Source of the DNA: Cyanobacterium stanieri PCC 7202
GTDB taxonomy: Bacteria > Cyanobacteriota > Cyanobacteriia > Cyanobacteriales > Cyanobacteriaceae
Assembly: GCA_000317655.1 (NCBI GenBank)
Contig: CP003940.1
Location: forward strand, 2,861,547-2,925,546
Length of the DNA: 64,000 nucleotides
Direction: 5' to 3'
Position 1 is the stretch's first letter. The number at the start of each line of letters is the position of its first letter. Positions 8,827-17,760 of the stretch are shown here, piece by piece. The notes under the pieces were generated by a model. That model made no database searches, had not been told where the DNA came from, and saw nothing but the letters and a program-made list of their open reading frames with translations. The translations under genes were made by a program, and so were the position numbers.

Positions 8827-11105
8827 GATGATAAAATTTGCTCTAAATTTGTTCTTAAATCATCTGGATTAATATAAATATCCTCAAAACGACTATCAGG
8901 ATAAAGAAAATTATCAAAACTTTTACTACCCATAATTTCCCCTAAAATATAATGATATTCTAAATCGATAATGTTACTAACTAACCAGTAGCAAGGATAT
9001 ACATAATTAGGGGAAAAAATTTCTATTACTTTAGTATTGGATTGACAAAAAACTAGATTACTTAAACCACTACCATGGGGAGAAATGACAATTTCTGCTT
9101 GATTTAATAATTCTGCTTGTTGCTTGACAGAAAATAATTCTAAGTTCAGAATATCAAAGTCATATTCTTCTAAAATACTGATAATTTCTTGCTCATTAAT
9201 TAATCTTCTATTACTAGATTTTTCTCGACTAATATAGATTCTTTTATGGGGTGTTTTTTTATCGAGATTATCACCTAATATTTTTGTGCGTAAATATTGA
9301 CAACTCCAAGGGGGCATCCAGGCGATCGCACTGGGAAAAGAAGGTACAATTAATTTATCTGCCTTAATGTGGGTAGGAAAAGAAAGAGGAAGTATCTTCG
9401 AGGAAGGAATGCCAAACATTTCTAAAGTTTCCCGTTGAAATGAACAACGATTATCCACCACCACATAATCCACCTCATCCCAAGTAATGGAAGCCTTTTC
9501 CAGTAAATGAATACAAGGAAGAATATCAAATAACCAATGAAAATAGATATTGTTTAACAATCCTCCCAAAACAACTACCTTACCTTCAAGACGAGTGACA
9601 GGGGGAAGCGAAGAAGTTGTCAACAAGGAATGATAACGAGGGTGTTTATCAGGATGATTAGGACTAAGGGCAGGAGATTCGGGAGAAATATCCCCTATCA
9701 TATAGTTATCATCGCTGATAATGGCACTACTGCCCTCGTCTTCCCGCAACCAAAACCGTCCATTATCTAAAATTGTCACGAAGCTAGGGGGTAAGGAGAA
9801 TTTGTGAGGAAAATAAAAACTAGGATGAATGTTATCATCAAAACTTTGGGGAGGTTTTAAGTTAAGTTGATTATCTCCATAAATTAACTGGTAATTTCTT
9901 TTTGTATCTGCCCATTGTTGGCTAGTTTCATAATATTTTTTAGCTTCATTTATGATTAAATTTTCAGGATGATTAACTTTTTTTGTTGGGCTATTGATTA
10001 AATGGTTAATCACATTTTTTATATATTCATTATCCGTATTACTTAGTTGATTAAGATATTCTTTTACTTTATCTTGATCATTTTGTTGATGGAGAATAAA
10101 GAATAAGTTATGGAGAATATTTTTAATTTCGTTTGTTGTTAATAGATTTTGGTTTAGTAAATTATTTTGTTTAAGAACTAACTCATTCAATGAAATTTGA
10201 TAGTAGATACTTGCTAAAGAGTATTTTTTTTGTGCAAATAATAAATTAGCAATAATAAGAGTAAATTCTGCTAAACTTTTGTTAAAAAATAAGTTATCAA
10301 TTAGACGATAATTTAAAATGATACTTTGATCATTACTCTCTTTACTCCAATTAAGTAAGTTATTAAATATGTCAGGGTTAATATTAACTAAAATTTGCCA
10401 ATATTCTTTTGCTTTTTTTATATTTCCTTGCAATAAATATATGTAACCTAATTCACCATAGATATTACAATTATTAGGATCAATATTTAAACATTGTTGA
10501 TAATAACCAATAGCTAAATCCAGTTGATCAGTAGCAGTATAACAAAAACCTAAATTATACAGTATTTTACTATCATTAGTATAAAAATCAAGAGCTTTTA
10601 AATAATAACTAATAGCTTGATTATATTCTCTAATATACTGATATTGTTCCGCAATATTTAAATATAGTTCTTTCCATTGATCATTGATAGATAAACCATT
10701 TTTCCACACCTCCATAGCATCATCAAAATTGCCAGAATATAGAAAACAATAGCCTAAACTAAGATAACATTGGAAATATTCGGCATTAAATTCTAATACC
10801 TGTTGATAAATCAAAGAAGCAGTATTAAATTGATTATTTTTAAAATATAAATCACCTAATTCTTGAAGATTAGTAGCCGCAATTATTAATTCTTCCTCAT
10901 CTGCACACAAAAAACAATCTAGCCAAAGAGAAATTGCCTTTTCTTCTTCATTAGCTAACATATAACTAACCCCAGCATAAGCCAAAAGTAGGGCATTAGA
11001 ATCATTCTCTGCCAACAAAGATTCTATGTAAATCTTTAATTGTTCGTAATTATTTTGATTACAAAAAGCCTTTATCTGCTCTTTAATTTCTGACCAATTA
11101 TCCAT
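8823..11105 (-). CDS. TPR-repeat protein with GT61 glycosyltransferase domain
   Basis: 760 residues from ATG 11105; an upstream in-frame TTG at 11126 is less likely. Residues about 15-260 are tetratricopeptide repeats ([27 protein letters not shown] type). The C-terminal half (about 500-760) has the GT61/DUF563 pattern: [36 protein letters not shown] and the conserved [13 protein letters not shown]. Such fusions are common in cyanobacteria and probably add sugars to exported polysaccharide or protein. No membrane segment is seen, so it is cytoplasmic. Acceptor and sugar are unknown. Convergent with cysA. Confidence 0.85.
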   Translation of the reverse strand: MDNWSEIKEQIKAFCNQNNYEQLKIYIESLLAENDSNALLLAYAGVSYMLANEEEKAISLWLDCFLCADEEELIIAATNLQELGDLYFKNNQFNTASLIYQQVLEFNAEYFQCYLSLGYCFLYSGNFDDAMEVWKNGLSINDQWKELYLNIAEQYQYIREYNQAISYYLKALDFYTNDSKILYNLGFCYTATDQLDLAIGYYQQCLNIDPNNCNIYGELGYIYLLQGNIKKAKEYWQILVNINPDIFNNLLNWSKESNDQSIILNYRLIDNLFFNKSLAEFTLIIANLLFAQKKYSLASIYYQISLNELVLKQNNLLNQNLLTTNEIKNILHNLFFILHQQNDQDKVKEYLNQLSNTDNEYIKNVINHLINSPTKKVNHPENLIINEAKKYYETSQQWADTKRNYQLIYGDNQLNLKPPQSFDDNIHPSFYFPHKFSLPPSFVTILDNGRFWLREDEGSSAIISDDNYMIGDISPESPALSPNHPDKHPRYHSLLTTSSLPPVTRLEGKVVVLGGLLNNIYFHWLFDILPCIHLLEKASITWDEVDYVVVDNRCSFQRETLEMFGIPSSKILPLSFPTHIKADKLIVPSFPSAIAWMPPWSCQYLRTKILGDNLDKKTPHKRIYISREKSSNRRLINEQEIISILEEYDFDILNLELFSVKQQAELLNQAEIVISPHGSGLSNLVFCQSNTKVIEIFSPNYVYPCYWLVSNIIDLEYHYILGEIMGSKSFDNFLYPDSRFEDIYINPDDLRTNLEQILSS

Positions 11106-11157
11106 ACTATATTTAGGGGGTGTCAAAAAAGAGAATTACAAAAATAAATTGTAGTCT

Positions 11158-11181
11158 CTTCTCCTCGATTATAAGGAGAAG
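11158..11181 (-). terminator. Possible hairpin terminator after txlA
   Basis: Perfect 7-base inverted repeat (CTTCTCC at 11158-11164, GGAGAAG at 11175-11181) just downstream of the txlA stop. On the minus strand a T-rich stretch follows only after about 10 bases, so this is a weak terminator candidate. Confidence 0.4.
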
Positions 11182-11205
11182 AAAATTAAATATATAAATG
11201 ATTAA

Positions 11206-11763
11206 TTATCCATGGTCACGGGGATTATCTTGGTTTCCTTCTATGATGGGATTAGCATTTTTCAGCTGAGAAGTTATCCCCTGAGAGTTAGCATAAGGGA
11301 GAGGATTATTATCAATTAAAGCCGTTAAATTTTTTTCAAAAATTGATAAAGGTTGTTCGCCAATAGTAGATGCGATCGCACTTCCATCTTGACCAAGAAA
11401 AACAAAATGGGGAATACCATCCACCTGATAACGTAAAACTTCAGGAAGCCACTTCGTATTGTCCACATTAAGCATCACAAAATTAACATCATTGCCATAC
11501 TCCTGCTTCAAAGTCGCCATATCCCCTGCCATGGCTTGGCAACTGGTACACCAATTGGCATAAAATTCCATCAAAGTCGGCTTACCATTACTCACCGCCA
11601 CCTCCAAAGGAATAGCATTCTGTGCCTGTGCCTCCAAAGACTCCGAGTTAGCGCTAGTTTGTAACCCTAATACCAAAGTAACACTAAGGGCGATCGCCAC
11701 TAAAGCAATAACCAAATTTCGTAAACGATTAACACCAAAACCAGAAGAAGTATTTTCAGACAT
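11206..11763 (-). CDS. txlA: Membrane-anchored thioredoxin-like protein (TxlA/HCF164 type)
   Basis: 185 residues. One N-terminal membrane anchor (about 14-34) is followed by a thioredoxin fold with active site WCTSC at 71-75 and the cis-proline region VDGIPHFVF. This is the TxlA/HCF164 layout: a lumenal or periplasmic thiol reductant feeding cytochrome c/b6f assembly. The N-terminus is followed by a low-complexity linker, as usual. It is transcribed away from the NIL-ferredoxin gene, with 56 bases between the two starts. Confident about the family, moderate about the exact partner. Confidence 0.87.
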   Translation of the reverse strand: MSENTSSGFGVNRLRNLVIALVAIALSVTLVLGLQTSANSESLEAQAQNAIPLEVAVSNGKPTLMEFYANWCTSCQAMAGDMATLKQEYGNDVNFVMLNVDNTKWLPEVLRYQVDGIPHFVFLGQDGSAIASTIGEQPLSIFEKNLTALIDNNPLPYANSQGITSQLKNANPIIEGNQDNPRDHG

Positions 11764-11819
11764 AAATATAATTCCCTACACTATAGATAGTTGTTCCAAA
11801 ACCATTATCCCTCAAACTC

Positions 11820-12224
11820 ATGAAAAAACGAGTAACCCTCACCTTTCCCCGTACCATGGTACAAATTCCCATCACCTATCGCCTTGCCAAAGAATTTAAC
11901 ATTGCCGCCAACATCATCCGCGCCCAAGTTGCCCCCAACCAAGTCGGGAAATTAGTCGTAGAATTATTAGGAGATATAGATCAACTAGAAATAGCCATCG
12001 ATTGGATGAAATCCCAAGAAATCAAAGTTTCCTCCGCCACGGGAGAAATCATTATCGATGAAGATACCTGCGTCCATTGTGGGTTATGTACAGGGGTATG
12101 CCCCACCGAATCTCTCACCCTCAATCCCAGTAGTTATAAACTACAATTTCGTCAACAAACCTGCATCGTATGTGAGCAATGTATTCCCACCTGTCCAGTC
12201 CAGGCCATAACCACTAATTTATAA
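11820..12224 (+). CDS. NIL-domain / 2x[4Fe-4S] ferredoxin protein
   Basis: 134 residues. The N-terminal NIL domain (about 1-75: KRVTLTFPRTMVQIPITYRLAKEF) is followed by a bacterial-type ferredoxin with two CxxCxxCxxxCP clusters: Cys84, 87, 90, 94 and Cys115, 118, 121, 125. These should bind two [4Fe-4S] clusters. The fusion is widespread in cyanobacteria; it is thought to act in sulfur or methionine-related redox chemistry, but no reaction is established to my knowledge. Together with the NIL gene of the sulfate operon it supports a sulfur theme in this region. IS copy 1 lies 75 bases downstream. Confidence 0.88.
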   Translation: MKKRVTLTFPRTMVQIPITYRLAKEFNIAANIIRAQVAPNQVGKLVVELLGDIDQLEIAIDWMKSQEIKVSSATGEIIIDEDTCVHCGLCTGVCPTESLTLNPSSYKLQFRQQTCIVCEQCIPTCPVQAITTNL

Positions 12225-12515
12225 AGGTTTCAGGTTGCAGGTATTAAGGTGATGAGGATTATGGGGGATGGGGAGTATGGGAGATGATAATTTAATTATC
12301 TATCTGGCAGTGTCAAAAGAGGACTCTGGTTACATTTCTCAAGAAAAAAAAGCCCACAGAAATTAACGGGAGATGAATTTTGACCCACAACAGAAACCGA
12401 GGGACAGCGAGTCTTTATTTTTCGGTAACTTCTGGTAACTACTAACAATAATTTTTCTTTAGTTATTGAGATTGTGTTATACAATTAGGCAACAAACAAT
12501 GTTGACTAATAATCA

Positions 12516-13739
12516 GTGATTACCTTAACTTACCAGTTCAGGCTAAAACTAAATAGACAACAAACTCAAGAAGTTGAGCATGTTTTGACTGTCTGTAAGT
12601 CGGTTTACAATTACGCTTTAGCTGAAAGAAAGGCTTGGTATAACAGCCGTAAATCACTGGTTGATCGTTGTTCATTATTTGCTGAGTATATAATCCCCGC
12701 TAACACACCATATCCTAGTTATAACAACCAAGCAAAAAACTTAACCATTGCCAAGAAAACTAACCCAGACTTAAAATCTGTTAATGCTCAAGTATTACAA
12801 CAGACTCTGAAAACTTTAGACAAAGCTTTTTCTGATATGAAGTCTAAGGGTTATGGCTTTCCTAGATTTAAAAAGCACATGAAAAGTTTTGTTTTCCCTG
12901 CCATGCTGAAAAATTGTTTAGAGGAAGGCAAGGTTAAGTTACCACAATTAGGCTGGTTAAGAATTAAACAGTCAAGAGATTATCCCACTGGGTTTGAGCC
13001 TAAACAAGCTCGAATTGTGAAAAAAGCATCAGGTTATTATCTGATGATTGCTTTTCAATCTCAAGAATCTTGCTATGATGCACCTGTAGGAAAAACAAGT
13101 TTAGGAATTGATGCAGGGATAGAATCATTTATTGCTACAGATAGAGGAGAGTTAATCAAAGCCCCTAAGTTTTTGTTACAAGCACAGAGTCAGCTTAAAT
13201 TGCTACAAAGACGCTTAAAACATAAGATTAAAGGCTCTAATAATTGGTTAAAACTCCAAAACAAGATAGCAAAAATCCACGAAAAAGTAGCTAACACTCG
13301 CCGTGATTGGCATTTTAAGTTAGCTAATTACCTCTGTGATTTGACTGACAACATTTTTGTGGAGGATATAAATTTTGTTTCTTGGAGTAGAGGGATTGTG
13401 AGAAAGCAATCTTTAGACTCGGGTATAGGGCAGTTTATCAATGAAATATTGCCATATGTGTGCTGGAAACGAAGTAAGTTTTATCTGAAAGTTGACAAAA
13501 ATGGAACATCTCAGGAATGTAGTAACTGTGGTACTCACACGGGCAAAAAGCATTTGACTCAGAGAATACATAATTGCCAGTTTTGTGGTTATACCGCACC
13601 AAGAGATGTGGTTAGTGCAGAGGTAATTAGAAATAGAGGATTAATTGCGGTAGGGCATACCGTGAATCAAATTGCTTATAGAGACGTACTGACGGGGATT
13701 AGACAAGACAACTTGCTTAATCTAGTTAAGTGTCTGTGA
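12516..13739 (+). CDS. tnpB: TnpB RNA-guided nuclease, copy 1
   Basis: 407 residues from GTG 12516. An N-terminal helix-rich domain is followed by a split RuvC: Asp199 (LGIDAGIESF), Glu283 (IFVEDINF) and Asp364 (PRDVVSAEV). The zinc finger CSNCG...CQFCG has Cys335, 338, 354 and 357. All catalytic residues are present, so it should be active. TnpB proteins use an omega RNA made from the element's right end to cut DNA next to a motif matching the left-end insertion site. Only 49 bases follow the stop, so the guide RNA must overlap the tnpB 3' end. Confidence 0.93.
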   Translation: MITLTYQFRLKLNRQQTQEVEHVLTVCKSVYNYALAERKAWYNSRKSLVDRCSLFAEYIIPANTPYPSYNNQAKNLTIAKKTNPDLKSVNAQVLQQTLKTLDKAFSDMKSKGYGFPRFKKHMKSFVFPAMLKNCLEEGKVKLPQLGWLRIKQSRDYPTGFEPKQARIVKKASGYYLMIAFQSQESCYDAPVGKTSLGIDAGIESFIATDRGELIKAPKFLLQAQSQLKLLQRRLKHKIKGSNNWLKLQNKIAKIHEKVANTRRDWHFKLANYLCDLTDNIFVEDINFVSWSRGIVRKQSLDSGIGQFINEILPYVCWKRSKFYLKVDKNGTSQECSNCGTHTGKKHLTQRIHNCQFCGYTAPRDVVSAEVIRNRGLIAVGHTVNQIAYRDVLTGIRQDNLLNLVKCL

Positions 13740-13748
13740 AGTAAGAAT

Positions 13749-13788
13749 CCCCCGACATAATCTTTGATTTGTCGGTGGGAGTGTCAAT
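13749..13788 (+). ncRNA. Right-end hairpin, predicted 3' end of omega RNA (copy 1)
   Basis: Stem of CCCCCGACA (13749-13757) with TGTCGG-T-GGG (13770-13779, one bulged T), loop TAATCTTTGATT, then AGTGTCAAT to the element end. By analogy with characterised TnpB systems, the omega RNA scaffold should end here and the guide should be the flanking host sequence from 13789 (GCAATACTACC...). The 5' end of the RNA cannot be placed. Confidence 0.5.
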
Positions 13789-13879
13789 GCAATACTACCT
13801 AAAAAAGTACGGAAAACCTACATATATAAATATTCTGATCACCATAAAATAAAAATATAGCAACCTCTGTCAAAACACT

Positions 13880-14188
13880 ATGAAATTTAACCTCTCCTCC
13901 CTATATACTTGGTACACCAATGGCATCCGTAACCCCCAATACCGTCTCTGGGTAATTCTTGGCACATTAGTATATCTCATCAGCCCCATCGACATTTCCC
14001 CCGACATCATTCCCATTGCAGGACAAATTGATGATTTTGTTATTGTCTCCATCATGTTATCAGAAGTATCTCAACTACTCCTAGGGGCAATGAAAAACAA
14101 AAAACTAGACAAAGATAATATTGACAATGGAAATAGTGATAGTCAAGGAGAAACCGTAGAAGTAGAAGCCATCCCCCTCGACAAGTAA
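13880..14188 (+). CDS. DUF1232 (YkvA-type) small membrane protein
   Basis: 102 residues. The core YRLWVILGTLVYLISPIDISPDIIP is the DUF1232 signature, with the SPIDxxPDxIP motif. There is a hydrophobic segment at about 24-36 and a charged, Asn/Asp-rich tail. Function unknown. It lies downstream of IS copy 1 and converges with the DUF1824 gene (19-base gap). Confidence 0.85.
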   Translation: MKFNLSSLYTWYTNGIRNPQYRLWVILGTLVYLISPIDISPDIIPIAGQIDDFVIVSIMLSEVSQLLLGAMKNKKLDKDNIDNGNSDSQGETVEVEAIPLDK

Positions 14189-14207
14189 AAATAAGTTGGA
14201 TTAAAAA

Positions 14208-14612
14208 TCAATCAAACAAAGATAACGGTAAATGTCCGTAAGTTCCTAAAATAGAATCATTGACATCCGAGAAAATGGTTATTAATACCCCACGATATTC
14301 CCCAGAATAGTCAGAAACCGTGTGAGATAACTTTTCTCCATTGAACTTGATATAAATAGGCTCATCACCATCAACTTCATGACGACTAATATCTAAAACA
14401 TAATCAAAAGCCTTGAGATAATTTTGTAGGGCAGAAAAACCCTCATCATAACTTGATGCACAAATACCTACATTACAATAATCCGCCTCATGGATAACAG
14501 ACAAAAGAGATTTTTGTAACTCAATCTTTTCTGTCTCGGAGGCGGGAATTTTTGTTTTAATGCCACTGTATTCCTTTAAAACCCTTAAAGCCGAACTTAC
14601 TTCAGAACTCAT
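14208..14612 (-). CDS. DUF1824 family protein
   Basis: 134 residues, acidic and soluble, with no signal peptide or membrane segment. The pattern SALRVLKEYSGIKTKIP, then AFDYVLDISRHEVDGDEPIYIKFN and YRGVLITIFSD, matches the cyanobacterial family DUF1824, whose function I do not know. It is downstream of the PerR-type regulator on the same strand (70-base gap) and could be co-transcribed. Confidence 0.75.
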   Translation of the reverse strand: MSSEVSSALRVLKEYSGIKTKIPASETEKIELQKSLLSVIHEADYCNVGICASSYDEGFSALQNYLKAFDYVLDISRHEVDGDEPIYIKFNGEKLSHTVSDYSGEYRGVLITIFSDVNDSILGTYGHLPLSLFD

Positions 14613-14682
14613 TTAATTAATTTAGCTCAAAAAAATAAAAAACCACCTCAAACCTACCTCAAAAATACCTTCTAAACAAGTT

Positions 14683-15105
14683 TTACAAACAATCACAGGA
14701 ATTACATTCTCCCTGTACAATCACTTCATAGTGATCAACTTTCAGTTTTGGATTTAATTTATCCATAGAAAGATTAGAGAAAGTTTCCCACGGAATATCC
14801 TCAATTTTCCCGCATCGTTTACAAAGAAAATGATGGTGAGGAGAAACATTAGCATCATATCTACATACCCCCTCTTGCAACAATACCTCACGAATTAAAC
14901 CCACATCCCGAAGGGTTTGCAAAGAAAGATAGATTGTCGCCTGAGATAAAGTCGGGGCATCTTTATTTAAATCTGTCAAAATAGTTTCCGCCGTGGGATG
15001 ATCATTCCTACTCAACAAATTTGCATAGACGGCATAGCGTTGAGGTGTCACCCTCAAACCCTTTGCTTTTAATACCTTAATGATTTCATCTGCTTTTTTT
15101 TCCAT
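14683..15105 (-). CDS. perR: Fur-family regulator, PerR-type
   Basis: 140 residues. Winged helix (LRVTPQRYAVYANLL, ATIYLSLQTLRDVGL), His-rich metal site (PHHHFLC, His90-92), and two CxxC pairs (Cys95/98 and Cys134/137) for structural zinc. It is divergent from a type II peroxiredoxin gene, 230 bases between starts. This is the arrangement of perR (slr1738) and sll1621 in Synechocystis, where PerR represses the peroxiredoxin until oxidised by peroxide. The PerR name rests mainly on this synteny; a Fur or Zur role is not excluded by sequence. Zur is better matched by the gene at 62503. Confidence 0.72.
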   Translation of the reverse strand: MEKKADEIIKVLKAKGLRVTPQRYAVYANLLSRNDHPTAETILTDLNKDAPTLSQATIYLSLQTLRDVGLIREVLLQEGVCRYDANVSPHHHFLCKRCGKIEDIPWETFSNLSMDKLNPKLKVDHYEVIVQGECNSCDCL

Positions 15106-15211
15106 GACAAAGTGAAAATAATCTCAGTCCAATATTACAAAGCTCCAGTGTAATTAATAATCAATTTTCAATCATTAATCAACTAGCCTTAACTATACCT
15201 TAACAAAAATG

Positions 15212-15254
15212 AATAATTATTGTTGTTGACAAATTCCTAAATAAGAGTTATTCT
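15212..15254 (+). promoter_or_regulatory. Peroxiredoxin promoter with candidate PerR site
   Basis: TTGACA at 15226-15231 and TATTCT at 15249-15254, 17-base spacer: a strong sigma-70 promoter. It gives a leader of about 75 bases before the peroxiredoxin ATG, with AGAGG before the start. Just upstream is the perfect palindrome AATAATTATT (15212-15221), resembling the AT-rich core of Fur/PerR boxes and placed where it could control both divergent genes. Confidence 0.6.
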
Positions 15255-15335
15255 GAGATAGAAGCAAAAAAATTAGCTTCAAATTTTATTTTTAAAAACG
15301 TAAAGTTTTATTAACCATTATAGTAGAGGTAAAAC

Positions 15336-15908
15336 ATGGCTGTTATCGAAAAAGTACCTAGTGTAGTATTCAAAACCCGTGTACGTGATGAATCCGTAGA
15401 AGGGCCTAACCCTTACCGTTGGGAAGACAAAACCACTGAAGACATTTTCGCTGGTAAAAAAGTAGTTGTTTTCTCCTTACCCGGAGCATTTACCCCTACC
15501 TGTTCATCTAACCATCTTCCTCGCTACGAAGAGTTATATGATGAGTTCAAAGCGCAAGGTGTTGACGAAGTAATTTGTGTATCTGTAAACGATGCTTTCG
15601 TAATGTTCAAATGGGGTAGAGAAATCGGTGCTAAAAACGTATTCTTGTTACCCGATGGAAATGCTGAGTTCACCCGTAAAATGGGTATGTTAGTTGATAA
15701 AGCTAACCTCGGATTCGGTTTAAGATCTTGGCGTTATTCTATGCTTGTTGACGACTGTAAGATCGAGAAAATCTTTGTAGAACCTGGTTACGAAGATAAC
15801 TGTCCTACCGATCCTTTCGAGGTTTCTGATGCTGATACTATGTTAGCTTATCTCAAAGGAACTGCTCCTGCTGGGGTATGTGAGCCTGTTAAAGAATTTG
15901 TCGGTTAA
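15336..15908 (+). CDS. Type II peroxiredoxin (atypical Prx5 class)
   Basis: 190 residues. The peroxidatic site is [10 protein letters not shown] with Cys56; Cys81 is a further conserved-position cysteine. The WxxxKTTED and [11 protein letters not shown] regions are as in cyanobacterial type II peroxiredoxins. It reduces H2O2 and alkyl hydroperoxides in the cytoplasm using glutathione or thioredoxin. The C-terminal extension (about 165-190) has one more Cys. Codon use is biased to pyrimidine-ending codons, suggesting high expression. Own promoter and terminator; probably under the divergent PerR-type regulator. Confidence 0.93.
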   Translation: MAVIEKVPSVVFKTRVRDESVEGPNPYRWEDKTTEDIFAGKKVVVFSLPGAFTPTCSSNHLPRYEELYDEFKAQGVDEVICVSVNDAFVMFKWGREIGAKNVFLLPDGNAEFTRKMGMLVDKANLGFGLRSWRYSMLVDDCKIEKIFVEPGYEDNCPTDPFEVSDADTMLAYLKGTAPAGVCEPVKEFVG

Positions 15909-15922
15909 TAAGTAACTCAAAG

Positions 15923-15953
15923 ATTCCCCTTTGTGGGGGAATTTTATTTTTTC
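15923..15953 (+). terminator. Rho-independent terminator of the peroxiredoxin gene
   Basis: Stem ATTCCCC (15923-15929) with GGGGAAT (15936-15942), six-base loop, followed by a T-rich tract. It lies 15 bases after the stop codon. Confidence 0.85.
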
Positions 15954-15991
15954 ATTTTGGGGGTGTTAATCAGCATCCTCTTTTTTTGTGT

Positions 15992-16795
15992 TTAAGAGTT
16001 GTGTTTAATTATCTCACGAACTAATTGGGTATGTAGTTCATGACTGGCTTTGTAAGCGAGATAATGGGCGGTGGGAATGGTGGCAAGGAGGCTCAAGTCA
16101 CCAATCAGGTCAAGGATTTTGTGGCGTACGGGTTCGTTACTGAATCTTAAAGGGGGGTTTACCCAGCCGTCATGGCTGCACACGAGGGCATTGCTGAGGT
16201 TTCCCCCTTTGATTAGTCCTTGACTTTGTAAATATTCTATTTGTTCGGCAAATCCAAATGTCCGGGCAGGGGCGATCGCACTTACGAAGGTTTCACGATC
16301 AGGATACCATGTAAACCATTGATTTTGGATGACTTGGTAGGGAAAATCGATACCATAGGAAAATGACATTTTCTCGGCAGGTAAAGCCGCCACAAAACCA
16401 TCATTTTTTCTTACCCAAATAGGTTCGCTAATGCTGTAGTTACTAGCACTAAAATTATTTTCTCCCGTATAAAGGCGATCGCACCATAATTGTGCAGAAC
16501 CATCCAACAAAGGCACCTCAGCACCATCAATTTCGATACGCACATCATCAACTCCACAGGCGCACAAACTAGATAACAAATGTTCCACCGTACGCACCTT
16601 TGCCTCTCCCACCGCCAACTCCGTTGATAACAAAGTAGTATCCACCGAGTCGATAGTGGCAGGAATAGAAGGCATATCGGGTAAATCTACCCTTACGAAA
16701 TATCTCCCCTTACCCTTTTCCTCGGGAAACAATTTTGCTGTACTCACCTTGCCCGAATGAAGCCCAACCCCAGTCAGTTGAAAAGATTTAAACAT
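15992..16795 (-). CDS. lpxC: UDP-3-O-acyl-N-acetylglucosamine deacetylase
   Basis: 267 residues. Second step, and first committed step, of lipid A synthesis. The zinc ligand His72 is in VEHLLSSL; the other ligands are in [15 protein letters not shown], and the catalytic His is in [16 protein letters not shown] at the N-terminus is typical. It is shorter than the E. coli enzyme (about 305) by missing C-terminal residues, as usual in cyanobacteria. In many cyanobacteria lpxC neighbours omp85; here omp85 is almost 30 kb away. Confidence 0.93.
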   Translation of the reverse strand: MFKSFQLTGVGLHSGKVSTAKLFPEEKGKGRYFVRVDLPDMPSIPATIDSVDTTLLSTELAVGEAKVRTVEHLLSSLCACGVDDVRIEIDGAEVPLLDGSAQLWCDRLYTGENNFSASNYSISEPIWVRKNDGFVAALPAEKMSFSYGIDFPYQVIQNQWFTWYPDRETFVSAIAPARTFGFAEQIEYLQSQGLIKGGNLSNALVCSHDGWVNPPLRFSNEPVRHKILDLIGDLSLLATIPTAHYLAYKASHELHTQLVREIIKHNS

Positions 16796-16886
16796 AAATA
16801 ATAATCACAAATAGATGGTTAATAATTAATAACAGAAAACCTACCAAAGAGAAGCAAAAAATTATCAATTCTCAATGGTTTTCACA

Positions 16887-16959
16887 AGCTACCTATGGGA
16901 CTCGAACCCACAACCTAATCATTACGAATGATTCGCTCTACCAATTGAGCCAAGGTAGC
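16887..16959 (-). tRNA. trnT-CGU: tRNA-Thr (anticodon CGU)
   Basis: Full cloverleaf on the minus strand. Acceptor GCTACCT/AGGTAGC, D stem GCTC/GAGC with AATTGGTA loop, anticodon arm AATCA-TTCGTAA-TGATT (anticodon CGT), and T arm GTGGG-TTCGAGT-CCCAT. The discriminator base is U and CCA is not encoded. Anticodon CGU reads ACG, threonine. Confidence 0.96.
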
Positions 16960-17044
16960 ACAAAAATTTACCGATCACAATTATAACAAAAACTCCTCCA
17001 ATAAACCATATTTCCCCAATCCTTTTCCGTTTACCACAACAGAT

Positions 17045-17290
17045 TTAACCTCCACTCACAGGGGGAATAAAAGCGATTTCGTCCCCCTGCTCAAGAATAT
17101 AATCAGGGGATACAAATTGTAGATTAACTGCAAAACGAGTAATTGATTGCCAGGGTTGCAATTCTGATTTTTCAGAAATCATTTTTTGAAGAATATCACC
17201 CACCCTTGTATTTTCTGGGATGTCTAAACTTAACTCAGATGTTTGATATATTTCTTGATAGATGGCGAACAACTTTACTTTTACTGTCAT
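17045..17290 (-). CDS. moaD: MoaD/ThiS-like sulfur carrier, molybdopterin synthase small subunit
   Basis: 81 residues from ATG 17290; an in-frame start at 17311 adds seven residues and looks less natural, because MTVKVKLFA is the usual MoaD start. Beta-grasp fold ending in PPVSGG: the C-terminal Gly-Gly is thiocarboxylated and donates sulfur to precursor Z in molybdopterin synthesis. The FAVNLQFVSPDYILEQGDEIAFIPP segment favours MoaD over ThiS. No moaE is adjacent. Confidence 0.85.
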   Translation of the reverse strand: MTVKVKLFAIYQEIYQTSELSLDIPENTRVGDILQKMISEKSELQPWQSITRFAVNLQFVSPDYILEQGDEIAFIPPVSGG

Positions 17291-17450
17291 TAAAATATAA
17301 GAAGAGGTCAAAAAAATAGATTAGCTTTTCACACCCCAATATTTTATCTTGATTTTGGATATGTCATAGCGTTAGGGTGAATAATTGATAATTTCCCACT
17401 CCCATGTAGGTTAAAATAAATTAAAAATAAGGATTAAATAGTTATCATCT

Positions 17451-17723
17451 ATGTTTACCATCGATTTATTAGTAAGATATATTCCGATGCCCATATCAGT
17501 GCAAAAGAAAGAAGAAGCTGAGGCTCAGGCTTTATATCAAGAGATTTTGACCAAAATTAAAAGCTCTACCCCCGAAATTATAGAGCTAACCTGTGATAAG
17601 CAAGAAGATAAAAAAATTGCCATTTTAAGTGACCAAATCACAGGGGTGATTATTTCTCAAAAAGATGGTGCCGCTACAGGGGCAAAAACCCCCGGCTTTT
17701 TTGCCGCCTTAGCAGACAAGTAA
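17451..17723 (+). CDS. UPF0367 family cyanobacterial protein
   Basis: 90 residues. The sequence (TIDLLVRYIPMPISVQKKE, then PEIIELTCDKQEDKKIAIL, then ISQKDGAA) matches the cyanobacterial family UPF0367 as I know it. Soluble, mixed alpha/beta, no motif of known function. It ends 37 bases before the ABC ATPase gene on the same strand, so the two may be co-transcribed. Confidence 0.8.
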   Translation: MFTIDLLVRYIPMPISVQKKEEAEAQALYQEILTKIKSSTPEIIELTCDKQEDKKIAILSDQITGVIISQKDGAATGAKTPGFFAALADK

Positions 17724-17760
17724 TAACGGTTAATAGTGTTAGGTTTCGTCGTCACTGTTT

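Larger units (their letters stand above)
12300..13788 (+). mobile_element. IS200/IS605-type element, tnpB only, copy 1
   Basis: Boundaries come from comparison with copy 2 at 32601-34090: identity begins at CTATCTGGCAG and ends at GTGTCAAT. About 1.49 kb. It has no terminal inverted repeats, no tnpA (Y1 transposase), and a hairpin at the right end. AGTGTCAA occurs near both ends. This is the IS1341-like layout of IS605 relatives. With no TnpA, movement would need one in trans. The left 215 bases before tnpB are noncoding and nearly the same in both copies. Confidence 0.88.

Noticed and set aside
12296..12484. Minus-strand open frame of 62 residues in the left end of IS copy 1, with a related longer one at 32525-32785
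   Set aside because: It is conserved only because the IS left end is duplicated; no ribosome site, and in copy 2 the frame extends into unrelated flanking DNA and overlaps the 55-residue gene.
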